Source: Nitrospiria bacterium (GTDB lineage: Bacteria > Nitrospirota > Nitrospiria > JACQBZ01). Taken from it: 38,435 nucleotides of DNA. The stretch spans positions 1-38,435 of the forward strand of contig DATKAN010000047.1 of NCBI GenBank assembly GCA_035498035.1, in the 5' to 3' direction. Shown here piece by piece: positions 21,099 to 29,279 of this stretch. The notes beneath the pieces are model-generated. The model made no database searches and was not told the DNA's origin. It worked only from the letters and a program-made list of their open reading frames with translations. Numbering within the stretch: position 1 is the stretch's first letter; the number at the start of each line of letters is the position of its first letter. A program made the translations under genes and the position numbers.

Positions 21099-22413
21099 CT
21101 GGATCACAATGATTTTCCATTCGATTTTTACCAAGCTGCTGCTCGTCCTGATCGTTGCCGGCATCTGCATCAACCTCTCGGTGACCTCCTTCATCCGGCA
21201 CGAGCACGCAACGAACGAGCCGGCCATGCGCAATTCCATCATCAATCATCTGAACTACATCGTTAAAGATCTTGGCGATCCTCCCGACCCGGAACGGGCC
21301 CGGGAAATCGCCCGAGAGGCGTTGATCCAGATCCGTTATCAGAGCCCGGATCTGAACTGGTCCACTTCAGAGACCCTCTCCCTCTCTCCTCAGATGAAGT
21401 TGCGACCGTCGCGGAAGCGCCCGAATGTTCTGATCGGAGAGGACCGCGGCCGCCATATCTTTGTGATGGAGGACCGCGGGGGGCGCTTCATTTTTGAATT
21501 GGGCCACGAGTTCAATTGGACGGCCGTAAACGTAGAGGCTGTCGGCCGTTTGATCGCCCTGCTGACGGCGATTCTCGCCGGGACCTATATTCTCATCCGG
21601 AGAATTTTGAACCCCGTCAAGGCGCTCACCGAGGGTGTCAGAGCCGTGAGTCGCGGAAACCTCGATCACCGCGTTCAGCTCCGGCGTTCCGACGAGCTGG
21701 GAGAATTGGCCGGTGCCTTCAACGCCATGACGGAGCGGCTGCGAAACATGCTCCGGGCGAAGGAGCAGCTGCTGCTGGACGTGAGCCATGAATTGCGTTC
21801 TCCGTTGACGCGGATGAAGGTCGCGTTGGAATCCCTGTCCGAAGGTTCCGCGAAGAAAAGCATACGGGAGGACGTGGAAGAAATGGAGAAGATGGTGACC
21901 GAGGTTCTCATGACGGCCCGTTCGCACTTCACCCACGGCCAGCTCAATCTCCAGCCGGTCAATCTGATTGACCTTATCAGGGGGGTGGCCTCGGTCTTCG
22001 AGGGCCGTCTCCCCCGCATTCGGATGGGCGACATGCCGGACCGCGTTGAGCTGAATTTGGACGCCGCCCGGGTTAAAACGATGCTGAAAAATGTGTTGGA
22101 TAATGCCGTGAAATACTCGTTCAACTCCAGTCGACCCGTGGAAATTTCGATGGAGCGCCGCGGAGCCTATTGGACGATCCATATACGGGATAATGGCGTC
22201 GGAATTCCGGAAGATGAGCTCCCGTACATCTTTGAGCCCTTTTACCGCGTCGATAAATCACGTTCCAAAGACACCGGGGGGTATGGATTGGGGCTGAGCC
22301 TGTGCAAGACCGTGATGGAGGCACACCAGGGAAAGATCGAGGTGGAGAGCGCCCCGGACCGGGGCACCACCGTTTCCCTGTTCTTCCCCGTCAACAATCA
22401 TACGGGGTCTTAG
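21088..22413 (+). CDS. sensor histidine kinase (CpxA-like)
   Basis: A 441-residue inner-membrane kinase. Transmembrane helix 1 is at about 14-35, a periplasmic sensor at about 36-148, transmembrane helix 2 at about 150-172, HAMP at about 171-224, the dimerisation/phosphoacceptor domain with His234 in DVSHELRSPLTRMK, then the ATPase with NVLDNAVKYS, DNGVGIP, FEPFYRVD and GYGLGLSL. ATG 21088 is preceded by AGGTGAGG at six bases; GTG 21076 is a weaker alternative. Overlap with the regulator gene implies coupled expression of a cognate pair. The periplasmic sensor is short and acts presumably on envelope damage. Confidence 0.93.
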   Translation: MGNNWITMIFHSIFTKLLLVLIVAGICINLSVTSFIRHEHATNEPAMRNSIINHLNYIVKDLGDPPDPERAREIAREALIQIRYQSPDLNWSTSETLSLSPQMKLRPSRKRPNVLIGEDRGRHIFVMEDRGGRFIFELGHEFNWTAVNVEAVGRLIALLTAILAGTYILIRRILNPVKALTEGVRAVSRGNLDHRVQLRRSDELGELAGAFNAMTERLRNMLRAKEQLLLDVSHELRSPLTRMKVALESLSEGSAKKSIREDVEEMEKMVTEVLMTARSHFTHGQLNLQPVNLIDLIRGVASVFEGRLPRIRMGDMPDRVELNLDAARVKTMLKNVLDNAVKYSFNSSRPVEISMERRGAYWTIHIRDNGVGIPEDELPYIFEPFYRVDKSRSKDTGGYGLGLSLCKTVMEAHQGKIEVESAPDRGTTVSLFFPVNNHTGS

Positions 22414-22441
22414 GCTTACTGGGGGAAAGGAGCGTAAATCA

Positions 22442-22843
22442 GTGGAGCGAATCATCATGGTCCGAGATCCATTCGGGATGGGAAACTTTAGGAGCCCGGC
22501 CCCCGCTTATCTGGTCTTGATCAGCACGGCAAGAGAACTGACGTGCGAAGATTTGTTGGAGCTTATCGAGACAACAGGAAATTACGGTGCGAAGGTGCAT
22601 ATCGCTCTTGAATCATGGCAAATCGTGGTCGAGGTAGCCGCAGCCTGCCATCAACGGGTTCGGGAGGCGATCTGGCACTTGGGCCATTACTGCGTTAGTT
22701 TCTTGGAAAAGATCGATCGGATACCCACATTTTTGGTCGCGGAAGATGGAAATAATGGAAAGGCGTCGAGCGCTGTCCTGAACGACAATGAAAGGAGAGG
22801 ACTTCGATGGGTGCAAGAGTCGGATTCTCGGCTGAACGTATGA
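22442..22843 (+). CDS. hypothetical protein after the sensor kinase
   Basis: A 133-residue soluble protein with no signal peptide, membrane helix or family I recognise. It begins GTG 22442 after AAAGGAG (nine bases); ATG 22457 in the same frame is possible. Residues about 22-105 look like an alpha/beta unit (YLVLISTARELTCEDLLELI, then IVVEVAAACHQRVREAIWHL), followed by a polar tail. It contains three Cys. It starts 28 bases after the kinase stop and its end overlaps the zinc-ribbon gene by 37 bases in another frame, so it is probably in the same transcript. Base composition is less GC-rich than its neighbours, which may indicate later acquisition. Confidence 0.6.
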   Translation: MERIIMVRDPFGMGNFRSPAPAYLVLISTARELTCEDLLELIETTGNYGAKVHIALESWQIVVEVAAACHQRVREAIWHLGHYCVSFLEKIDRIPTFLVAEDGNNGKASSAVLNDNERRGLRWVQESDSRLNV

Positions 22844-23061
22844 AAGTGACCCATGACCCTTTTGAAAATGGGTTCCGTGGCGCCTTGATCTGCTCGCGAT
22901 GCGGAGGATTCATGGTGGTGGAATCTTGTTACGATTTCAATGTTCTACGGTGTGTGCAGTGCGGAGACCTTGTGGATCCGGTTATTCTCAGAAACCGTCA
23001 ACACGGCTCGCCCGAAATGCGAAAGATGAACGGGCTGAGCCAGCCCAGGAAGGCCGCTTAG
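22807..23061 (+). CDS. small zinc-ribbon protein
   Basis: An 84-residue protein with two Cys pairs, Cys29-x2-Cys32 (LICSRCGG) and Cys49-x2-Cys52 (RCVQCGD), plus Cys41 between them: a typical zinc-ribbon arrangement. No other domain is visible. AAAGGAGAGG nine bases before ATG 22807 is a strong ribosome site even though it lies inside the previous reading frame. Such small ribbons bind nucleic acid or protein partners; no specific function can be given. It belongs to the cluster between the CpxRA-like pair and the Spy-like gene. Confidence 0.65.
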   Translation: MGARVGFSAERMKVTHDPFENGFRGALICSRCGGFMVVESCYDFNVLRCVQCGDLVDPVILRNRQHGSPEMRKMNGLSQPRKAA

Positions 23062-23656
23062 GAGTTCGATGAAAAACGACGTCCTGAGATGGAAACCTTC
23101 CGCTGCGTTGCTCAGACGCTGGTGAATCGGGCCGTCGGCGATTTGCCTGCTTTAGGGCGCGGTACCGCTGGCCAATTGTGTCGGCGAGGGCACCGAGCTC
23201 CGCGGTCCACTGCAGTGGCACCAAGAATCCGGCGCAGCGTCTATGCGGAACAGGCCCAGGCGTCTGACCCGGTCCAGGTCGACAGCACCATCGTTCAAGT
23301 GGGGCCGCCTGGCCCTTCCAGAAGCCCTCGTTGAAATCAAAGTGACGGCTCAGGTTGAGAGGCCTGAAGCCGATTCTACCGAGTCATCCAGTGAGCTCGA
23401 TGGCCGGAGGGGTGGCGGTGGCCGACGGGGTCGGGACGGCGGGTTCCCTCCCTTTTAACGGACATGACTATGACCGGCCTCTTAAACTGATCAAGGCAGG
23501 TAACGGCGGTTTTAGGTCGTTCATACCGGAGGGTGGGAATCGGATACTGATCGGGGGGCCGCTTTCTTTTCAATCCGTGATATTGAAAAAAATCAGAAGA
23601 AATGAAGGCCGGTGAGAACAGCCTCTGATGTTCTCAATGCATAGGAGGAAATCAAA
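23062..23656 (+). other. region of about 580 bases without a convincing gene; inverted repeats near its end
   Basis: Several short frames (for example 23089-23334, 23243-23458 and 23355-23615) overlap each other, look compositionally biased and resemble nothing I know; none has a good ribosome site. It could be a decayed gene or a long untranslated region. Near its right end are a perfect eight-base inverted repeat TTTTCAAT/ATTGAAAA (23567-23589, seven-base spacer) and a seven-base one TGAGAAC/GTTCTCA (23613-23636, ten-base loop). Both precede the Spy-like gene and may control it. Confidence 0.4.
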
Positions 23657-24235
23657 ATGTCAAATCCAACCGGGACAAATGGTTTTCGGTTATTTCGGAT
23701 GCTCGTCCTCGGGGGCCTGATGGTCGGGGGGGTCGGTCTGGTAACCGTTGTTCGTGCCGATTCAGACCCGGGTCCAAGGGCCATGACGGGTCGCCACTGT
23801 GATGGGCACCGCGGAGGCATGCGCGACATGGTCGGTCACGCACTGCACGGGTTGATTCGGTCCCAGAAGGAACTCGGTTTGTCGGCGGAGCAGGTATCGA
23901 GGATCAAGGCCATCGCGCTCGGGCACGAGAAGGATCGCATCCGGGAAAAAGCGGACATGAAGCTGGCCGAGGTGGATGTCCGGGCGGACGTCTTCAACGA
24001 GAAGGTTGAACTGCCGACCATTGAGGAGGCTTTGAAGAAGTCCGAAAGCGCCCGTACGGCCTTGCGTCTCGAGGGCGTGAAGGCCCTGCGTTCGGCGTCA
24101 GCGGTTCTGACGCCGGACCAGCGTGAGAAATGGCGGGAGGGGATGGGGTCGAGACACGAAGCGGGGGTCGGGCGAAGGGGGTACGGCCACGGACCCATGG
24201 CGAACCCTCAAGATCGGCCCGAAAAAGAAGGCTGA
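23657..24235 (+). CDS. Spy/CpxP-family periplasmic protein
   Basis: A 192-residue exported protein. A signal peptide (hydrophobic core MLVLGGLMVGGVGLVTVV, cleavage near VRA-DS at about 34) leads into an all-helical domain with the two family LT/LS-x2-Q motifs LSAEQ (75-79) and LTPDQREKW (151-159). The mature N-terminus is His-rich (GRHCDGHRGGMRD) and the C-terminus is Gly/His/Arg-rich, which may bind metal. The ribosome site AGGAGG eight bases before the ATG is strong. Spy is an ATP-independent chaperone and CpxP a feedback inhibitor of CpxA; either could fit with the CpxRA-like pair upstream. Confidence 0.85.
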   Translation: MSNPTGTNGFRLFRMLVLGGLMVGGVGLVTVVRADSDPGPRAMTGRHCDGHRGGMRDMVGHALHGLIRSQKELGLSAEQVSRIKAIALGHEKDRIREKADMKLAEVDVRADVFNEKVELPTIEEALKKSESARTALRLEGVKALRSASAVLTPDQREKWREGMGSRHEAGVGRRGYGHGPMANPQDRPEKEG

Positions 24236-24263
24236 TTGTCGAGAAGGGGTGGGAACTTGATCG

Positions 24264-24284
24264 GGGGCGGCGGTACGCCGCCCC
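24264..24284. other. very stable GC hairpin after the Spy-like gene
   Basis: GGGGCGGCG (24264-24272) and CGCCGCCCC (24276-24284) form a perfect nine-pair stem with a GTA loop, 28 bases after the stop codon. No T-tract follows on either strand, so it is a transcript-end stabiliser or REP-like element rather than a standard terminator. Confidence 0.45.
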
Positions 24285-24332
24285 TGGCGCAGGGAGGGAT
24301 TTCATGGACCCTTCGGAGCGGGCTGAATGTAT

Positions 24333-24362
24333 TTGACAACGGGGACGGTGATCCACTATATT
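24333..24362 (+). promoter_or_regulatory. promoter for the marR-efflux operon
   Basis: TTGACA (24333-24338), 18 bases, TATATT (24357-24362), giving a start near 24369 and a leader of about 30 nt. Just downstream is an AT-rich inverted repeat TTAG-ATAAG-CTAA (24362-24374), in the position of a MarR-type operator. Confidence 0.65.
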
Positions 24363-24400
24363 TAGATAAGCTAATAATTAATTCAACATACCACTCGGAA

Positions 24401-24865
24401 ATGATGGCGGTTCGATCGACAGACGAGCGTTGCGCCCGGGAAATCATGGAAGCAGTTCCCGTTGTAATGCGCTTCATCCGGAACGAGATGCGGCGGCAGG
24501 GGTCCTTGTTTCTCTCGGTTCCCCAATTGCGAACGTTGGTCTATCTCGATCGTTTTCCGGGAACCGATCTCTCCGGGGTCGCAGACCATCTGGGCGTCAC
24601 CCCGCCCACGGCGTCCGCGGTTGTAAAACGTCTGGTGGACCAAGGTCTGGTCAAACGTGAAGCGCATCCTCGGAAGCGCCGCCATGTGGTGCTTACCCTG
24701 ACGCGAAGCGGCTCCCGGCGCTACCGACACGTCCGCGGAGCGGCGTGCACGTCTGTGAGGACCGCCCTGGCCGATCGATCCGCTCCGGAATTGCGAAAAA
24801 TCACGGAAGGGATCGTTCTGCTTGGGAAGGTTTTTAAAGGGGTTGTCACACGTGAAGATCGTTAA
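24401..24865 (+). CDS. MarR-family transcriptional regulator
   Basis: A 154-residue winged-helix regulator: SVPQLRTLVYLDRFPG, the recognition region DLSGVADHLGVTPPTASAVV and the wing KREAHPRKRRHVVLTLT are typical of MarR. Dimerisation helices lie at both ends. ATG 24401 is the start after the promoter; a weak GGAA lies in front. Seven bases later begins an RND pump operon, so the natural inference is a ligand-released repressor of its own operon, possibly via the AT-rich repeat near 24362-24374. The ligand cannot be deduced. Confidence 0.9.
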   Translation: MMAVRSTDERCAREIMEAVPVVMRFIRNEMRRQGSLFLSVPQLRTLVYLDRFPGTDLSGVADHLGVTPPTASAVVKRLVDQGLVKREAHPRKRRHVVLTLTRSGSRRYRHVRGAACTSVRTALADRSAPELRKITEGIVLLGKVFKGVVTREDR

Positions 24866-24872
24866 AAGGAAC

Positions 24873-26105
24873 ATGACGGGGGGGGGAGTAAGATGCCATG
24901 TTGGGATCCCTCCGATATTCGCCTTGTCTCGAGGTTTCGGTCCGCGTTCGTTGAAAACGGCGGCGGTGTTTTGGGCGGGCCTGGCCTTCCTCTCGGCCTG
25001 CTCCGGGGAGTCGGCCGGACAAAGCCCGAAAAAGGATTCCAAGGGGGTCCCCGCCGTTCCGATCCTTGTAAGCGCCGTCGTCCAAAAGCCCATGCCCGTC
25101 CAACTACACGCCATCGGGAACGTGCAGGCCTATTCCACGGTCATCGTCAAAAGCCTCGTCGAAGGAACGCTGACGGAGGCCTATTTCAAGGAGGGCCAGG
25201 AGGTCAGGAAAGGGGATCTCCTCTTTAAGATTGATCCGCGCCCCTTCGAGGTGCAGCTCAAGCAGGCCGAGGCAAATCTGGCGCGAGACCTTGCGCAATC
25301 CGAAAACGCCCGGCAGGAAGCCAATCGCTATCAGGACCTTCTTCAAAAACAATACGTCAGTCAGGAACAGTACGAACAACTTCGCGCCACCGCGACAGCC
25401 TATGAAGGCACCGTGCTCGCGGACCAAGCCGCCATCGACCAAGCCAAGCTTCAACTCGAATACTGTTCGATCCGCTCGCCCATTGACGGGGTCGCCGGGA
25501 CGTTGCTGGTCTACCCGGGAAATCTTGTCAAGGTGAACGACCCCGACCATCCCCTGGTGACGATCAATCAAATTCATCCGATCTATGTGGCCTTTTCGGT
25601 TCCCGAGAAGAATCTATCGGAAATCCGGGAATATCAGGCGCACGGTCCGTTAAACGTGGAAGCGACGATTCCCCACAGTCCGGTGACTCCGGCGAGAGGC
25701 CGACTGACGTTTGTGGACAACACCGTCAACGACACGACCGGCACGATTCAACTTAAAGCGCTCTTCCCGAACGAGGGGAAAAAGCTCTGGCCGGGTCAGT
25801 TCGTGAACGTGGTTTTGATTTTGACGACACAGCGCGATGCGATTGTGGTGCCATCCCAGGCCGTTCAGACGGGACAGCAGGGTTCATACGTGTTCGTCGT
25901 CAAATCCGACCGGACGGTGGAATCCCGTCCGGTTGTCGTGGCTCGGGAAGTGGGCGGTGAATCCGTGATCGAGCGGGGTTTGTCCTCCGGCGAGCAGGTG
26001 GTGACGGACGGTCAGCTCCGGCTCGCTTCGGGAACGAGGGTCGAGATTAAATCCGTCGCCCCGACCGCCGCCGATCCGGAAGAGGGGTCGGATAAAAACC
26101 CATGA
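24873..26105 (+). CDS. RND efflux adaptor (membrane fusion protein), lipoprotein type
   Basis: About 410 residues. A lipobox LSAC follows the hydrophobic AAVFWAGLAFL, so the protein is probably acylated and anchored in the periplasm. Then a barrel-sandwich hybrid domain (VKSLVEGTLTEAYFKEGQEVRKGD), a coiled-coil hairpin (LARDLAQSENARQEANRYQDLL), the second lipoyl half (IRSPIDGVAGTLLVYPG) and beta-barrel segments. It bridges the pump and the outer-membrane factor. The start is uncertain: ATG 24873 and GTG 24852 both give a long pre-lipobox segment, and a run of nine G (24878-24886) lies just after them. Its stop overlaps the pump gene (ATGA). Confidence 0.92.
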   Translation: MTGGGVRCHVGIPPIFALSRGFGPRSLKTAAVFWAGLAFLSACSGESAGQSPKKDSKGVPAVPILVSAVVQKPMPVQLHAIGNVQAYSTVIVKSLVEGTLTEAYFKEGQEVRKGDLLFKIDPRPFEVQLKQAEANLARDLAQSENARQEANRYQDLLQKQYVSQEQYEQLRATATAYEGTVLADQAAIDQAKLQLEYCSIRSPIDGVAGTLLVYPGNLVKVNDPDHPLVTINQIHPIYVAFSVPEKNLSEIREYQAHGPLNVEATIPHSPVTPARGRLTFVDNTVNDTTGTIQLKALFPNEGKKLWPGQFVNVVLILTTQRDAIVVPSQAVQTGQQGSYVFVVKSDRTVESRPVVVAREVGGESVIERGLSSGEQVVTDGQLRLASGTRVEIKSVAPTAADPEEGSDKNP

Positions 26106-29100
26106 GCATTCCTGAACTGTTCATCCGTCGGCCGATCATGACCACCCTCGTGATGTCGGCCATCCTGCTCTTCGGCATCGTGAGCTATAGCCTGCTCCCC
26201 GTGAGTCAGCTCCCCAACGTCGATTTTCCGACGATACAGGTTTCGGCGAGTCTTCCGGGCGCCAGCGCCGATACGATGGCCTCCTCCGTGGCCACGCCCC
26301 TCGAGCGCCAGTTCTCGACGATTGCCGGCATCGACTCGATGACCTCGACCAGCGCGCTGGGGGTCACCCAGATCACCCTTCAGTTCAGCCTGGATCGGAA
26401 CATCGACGCCGGGGCGCAGGACGTCCAGTCGGCCATCGCAGCCGCGGCGAAGAACCTGCCCCCTGGAATGCCGACGCCCCCGACCTATCAGAAGGTCAAT
26501 CCGGCCGAGCAACCCATTCTGTTCCTGGCGTTGAGCTCGGCGAGCCTTCCCCTATCGACCGTCGACGAATACGCCGAGACTCTGATGGCGCAGCGCATCT
26601 CCATGATCAACGGCGTGGCGCAGGTCCAGGTCTTCGGCGCGCAGAAGTATGCCGTGAGGGTCCAGCTCGATCCCGATGCCCTGGCCTCCCGCGGCATCGG
26701 CATCGATGAGGTCGAGAAGGCCTTGGAACAGGGCAACGTAAACATACCGACGGGAACCCTCTATGGAACCCATCAAGCCTTTACCGTTCAGGCCACCGGC
26801 CAATTGACCGATGCGTCCGCTTATCGCCGTCTCATCGTGGCCTATCGCAACGGTTCTCCGGTCCGTCTGGAGGAGTTGGGTCGAATAATCGACAGCGTAC
26901 AGACCGACAAGGTGGCCAGCTGGCATGATTCGACCCGCGCGATCGTCCTGGCCATTCAGCGCCAGCCGGGCACCAACACGATCGAGGTGGTGAACGCGAT
27001 CAAGAAGCTGCTCCCGACCTTCCGAATCCAGATGCCGGCCGCCGTGGATCTGGCCATTCTCTACGACCGTTCGGAGTCGATCCGGGAGTCGGTCCACGAC
27101 GTCCAGTTTACGCTGCTTCTGGCGGTCGGCCTGGTGGTCCTGGTGATTTTCCTTTTTTTGAGAAATCTCTCGGCCACCGTGATCCCCAGCCTGGCGCTCC
27201 CCATGTCGCTCATCGGGACCTTTACCGTCATGTACCTGTTGGGCTACAGCATCGACAATCTTTCCCTCCTGGCCATGATCCTGTGCGTCGGATTCGTCGT
27301 GGATGATGCCATCGTCGTGCTGGAGAACATCGTGCGGCATATGGAAAAGGGCAAGGGCGCGCTTGCGGCGGCGCTGGACGGCTCGGCCGAAATCGGCTTC
27401 ACCATCCTGTCGATGACCCTCTCGCTGGCGGCGGTCTTTATCCCAGTTCTTCTCATGGGCGGGGTTCTTGGACGGCTCCTTCATGAATTCGCCGTGACGA
27501 TTACGTCGGCGGTCCTTGTTTCCGGCTTCGTCTCCCTGACGCTTACGCCGATGCTTTGCAGTCGTTTTCTGCGCCCCCCGGACCATCGGAAACACGGCCG
27601 GCTGTATAATTTATCGGAGCGTTTTTTCGAGGGCATTTTAAGGCGTTATGAGAGAAGCCTTAAGCGATTTTTGAACTTTCGCCGGGCCATGATGGTATTG
27701 TTCATCCTTCTCCTTATCGCGACGGGATATCTTTTTTCCGCCATGCCCAAAGGATTCATCCCGACCGAAGACGTCGGCATGATTTTTGGGTTCACCCAGG
27801 CTTCGGACGACATTTCATTCGATTCCATGAGGGAACATCAACAGGCGGTGGCGGCGATCCTCCGGCAGGATCCCGCCGTCAAGTCGTTTATGTCCTCCAT
27901 CGGCGCGGGCGGCCCGAATGCCACGTTGAATACCGGAAGGGTGTTCGTCCTCCTCAAACCGCCCTCGGAGCGGCCGAGCTCGGAGGCAGTGATCCAGCGT
28001 TTGCGGCCCAAGTTGATGGCGGTTCCGGGGATGACCGTCTTTTTGCAGGACCTGCCGATCATTCGCATCGGGGGAAAGTTGACGAAGAGCCAGTACCAGT
28101 ATACGCTGCAGGACGCGGATACGGACGAACTCTATCACTGGGCCTCCGTTCTGGAGGACAAAATGGGCCTGTTGCCGGGTTTTCAGGATGTGACCACCGA
28201 TCTGGAAATCCGAAATCCCCAGGTGGTTGTCGATATTGACCGGGATCGGGCCTCCGCGTTGGGGGTCACGGCGGATCAGATCGAAAACGCCTTGTACGAC
28301 GCGTACGGGGAAAGGCAGGTTTCAACGATCTACACGCCCACCAACCAGTACTGGGTGATCATGGAACTGGAACCTCAGTACCAACGGGATCCCGCGGCGG
28401 TTTCCAAACTCTACATCCGCTCCGCGAACGGACCTTTGGTTCCGCTGGGCGCCGTGGCGAGACTGACGCAGGGGGTCGGTCCCCTGACCGTGTCCCATCT
28501 CGGACAGCTTCCGGCCGTTACCATTTCGTTCAACCTTCAACCCGGCGTCTCACTCAGCGATGCCGTGGCCCGCGTCGAAAAACTTGAACACGAACTGCGT
28601 CTCCCCGTAACGCTCAGCGCAAGCTTTCAAGGAACGGCTCAGGCGTTTCAGTCCTCGCTTCAGGGGCTTTGGCTTCTCTTGCTTCTGGCCGTTCTGGTGA
28701 TTTACATCGTGCTGGGGATTCTCTATGAAAGCTTTGCGCATCCGCTGACGATTCTTTCGGGTCTTCCCTCCGCCGCCTTCGGCGCGCTGCTGACCTTGCT
28801 CATCTTCCGTACGGAGCTCAACGTCTACGGCTTCGTCGGACTTCTGATGCTTCTGGGCATCGTGAAGAAGAACGCCATCATGATGATCGATTTTGCCCTC
28901 GAAGCCCAGCGCAAAGAGGGAAAAAGCCCGCTGGATGCGATCGTCGAAGGGTGCCTGATCCGGTTCCGGCCGATCATGATGACCACGATGGCGGCCTTCA
29001 TGGGAACCCTGCCGATCGCGCTCGGATTGGGCGCGGGGGCCGGGGCCCGCCGCCCGCTGGGTCTCACGGTCGTGGGCGGGCTGATGGTCTCTCAACTGGT

Positions 29101-29257
29101 GACTTTATACATTACTCCGGTGATTTACCTATATCTGGAATCGCTCCAGGAACGTCTGAGCGGCAGACGAAGGCGCCGTCCGCCCGCGTTACGGGAACAG
29201 CTCGCGGATGGGAAATCCCTGGAGACACGGACGTCGGAACCCACGATGGTGAAATAA
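26102..29257 (+). CDS. RND multidrug efflux pump, HAE1 type (MdtB/MdtC-like)
   Basis: A 1051-residue inner-membrane proton antiporter with the standard twelve-helix plan. The start MSIPELFIRRPIMTTLVM, the periplasmic PN1/PN2 region (LPGASADTMASSVATPLERQ), transmembrane segment 4 with the paired Asp for proton relay in GFVVDDAIVVLENI (about residue 400), the second half with PKGFIPTEDVG, and LGIVKKNAIMMIDFAL in transmembrane segment 10 are all present. The charge pattern is that of drug exporters (HAE1) rather than metal exporters. ATG overlaps the adaptor stop by four bases. It should use the outer-membrane factor encoded 23 bases downstream. Confidence 0.96.
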   Translation: MSIPELFIRRPIMTTLVMSAILLFGIVSYSLLPVSQLPNVDFPTIQVSASLPGASADTMASSVATPLERQFSTIAGIDSMTSTSALGVTQITLQFSLDRNIDAGAQDVQSAIAAAAKNLPPGMPTPPTYQKVNPAEQPILFLALSSASLPLSTVDEYAETLMAQRISMINGVAQVQVFGAQKYAVRVQLDPDALASRGIGIDEVEKALEQGNVNIPTGTLYGTHQAFTVQATGQLTDASAYRRLIVAYRNGSPVRLEELGRIIDSVQTDKVASWHDSTRAIVLAIQRQPGTNTIEVVNAIKKLLPTFRIQMPAAVDLAILYDRSESIRESVHDVQFTLLLAVGLVVLVIFLFLRNLSATVIPSLALPMSLIGTFTVMYLLGYSIDNLSLLAMILCVGFVVDDAIVVLENIVRHMEKGKGALAAALDGSAEIGFTILSMTLSLAAVFIPVLLMGGVLGRLLHEFAVTITSAVLVSGFVSLTLTPMLCSRFLRPPDHRKHGRLYNLSERFFEGILRRYERSLKRFLNFRRAMMVLFILLLIATGYLFSAMPKGFIPTEDVGMIFGFTQASDDISFDSMREHQQAVAAILRQDPAVKSFMSSIGAGGPNATLNTGRVFVLLKPPSERPSSEAVIQRLRPKLMAVPGMTVFLQDLPIIRIGGKLTKSQYQYTLQDADTDELYHWASVLEDKMGLLPGFQDVTTDLEIRNPQVVVDIDRDRASALGVTADQIENALYDAYGERQVSTIYTPTNQYWVIMELEPQYQRDPAAVSKLYIRSANGPLVPLGAVARLTQGVGPLTVSHLGQLPAVTISFNLQPGVSLSDAVARVEKLEHELRLPVTLSASFQGTAQAFQSSLQGLWLLLLLAVLVIYIVLGILYESFAHPLTILSGLPSAAFGALLTLLIFRTELNVYGFVGLLMLLGIVKKNAIMMIDFALEAQRKEGKSPLDAIVEGCLIRFRPIMMTTMAAFMGTLPIALGLGAGAGARRPLGLTVVGGLMVSQLVTLYITPVIYLYLESLQERLSGRRRRRPPALREQLADGKSLETRTSEPTMVK

Positions 29258-29279
29258 GCTCTTTTTTTGAGGTAATCGC

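Noticed and set aside
23062-23640. Remnant of an insertion sequence
   Set aside because: No transposase motif, terminal inverted repeats or target-site duplication could be recognised.
24264-24284. Intrinsic terminator after the Spy-like gene
   Set aside because: The stem is excellent but no T-tract follows on either strand, so it is listed only as a hairpin.
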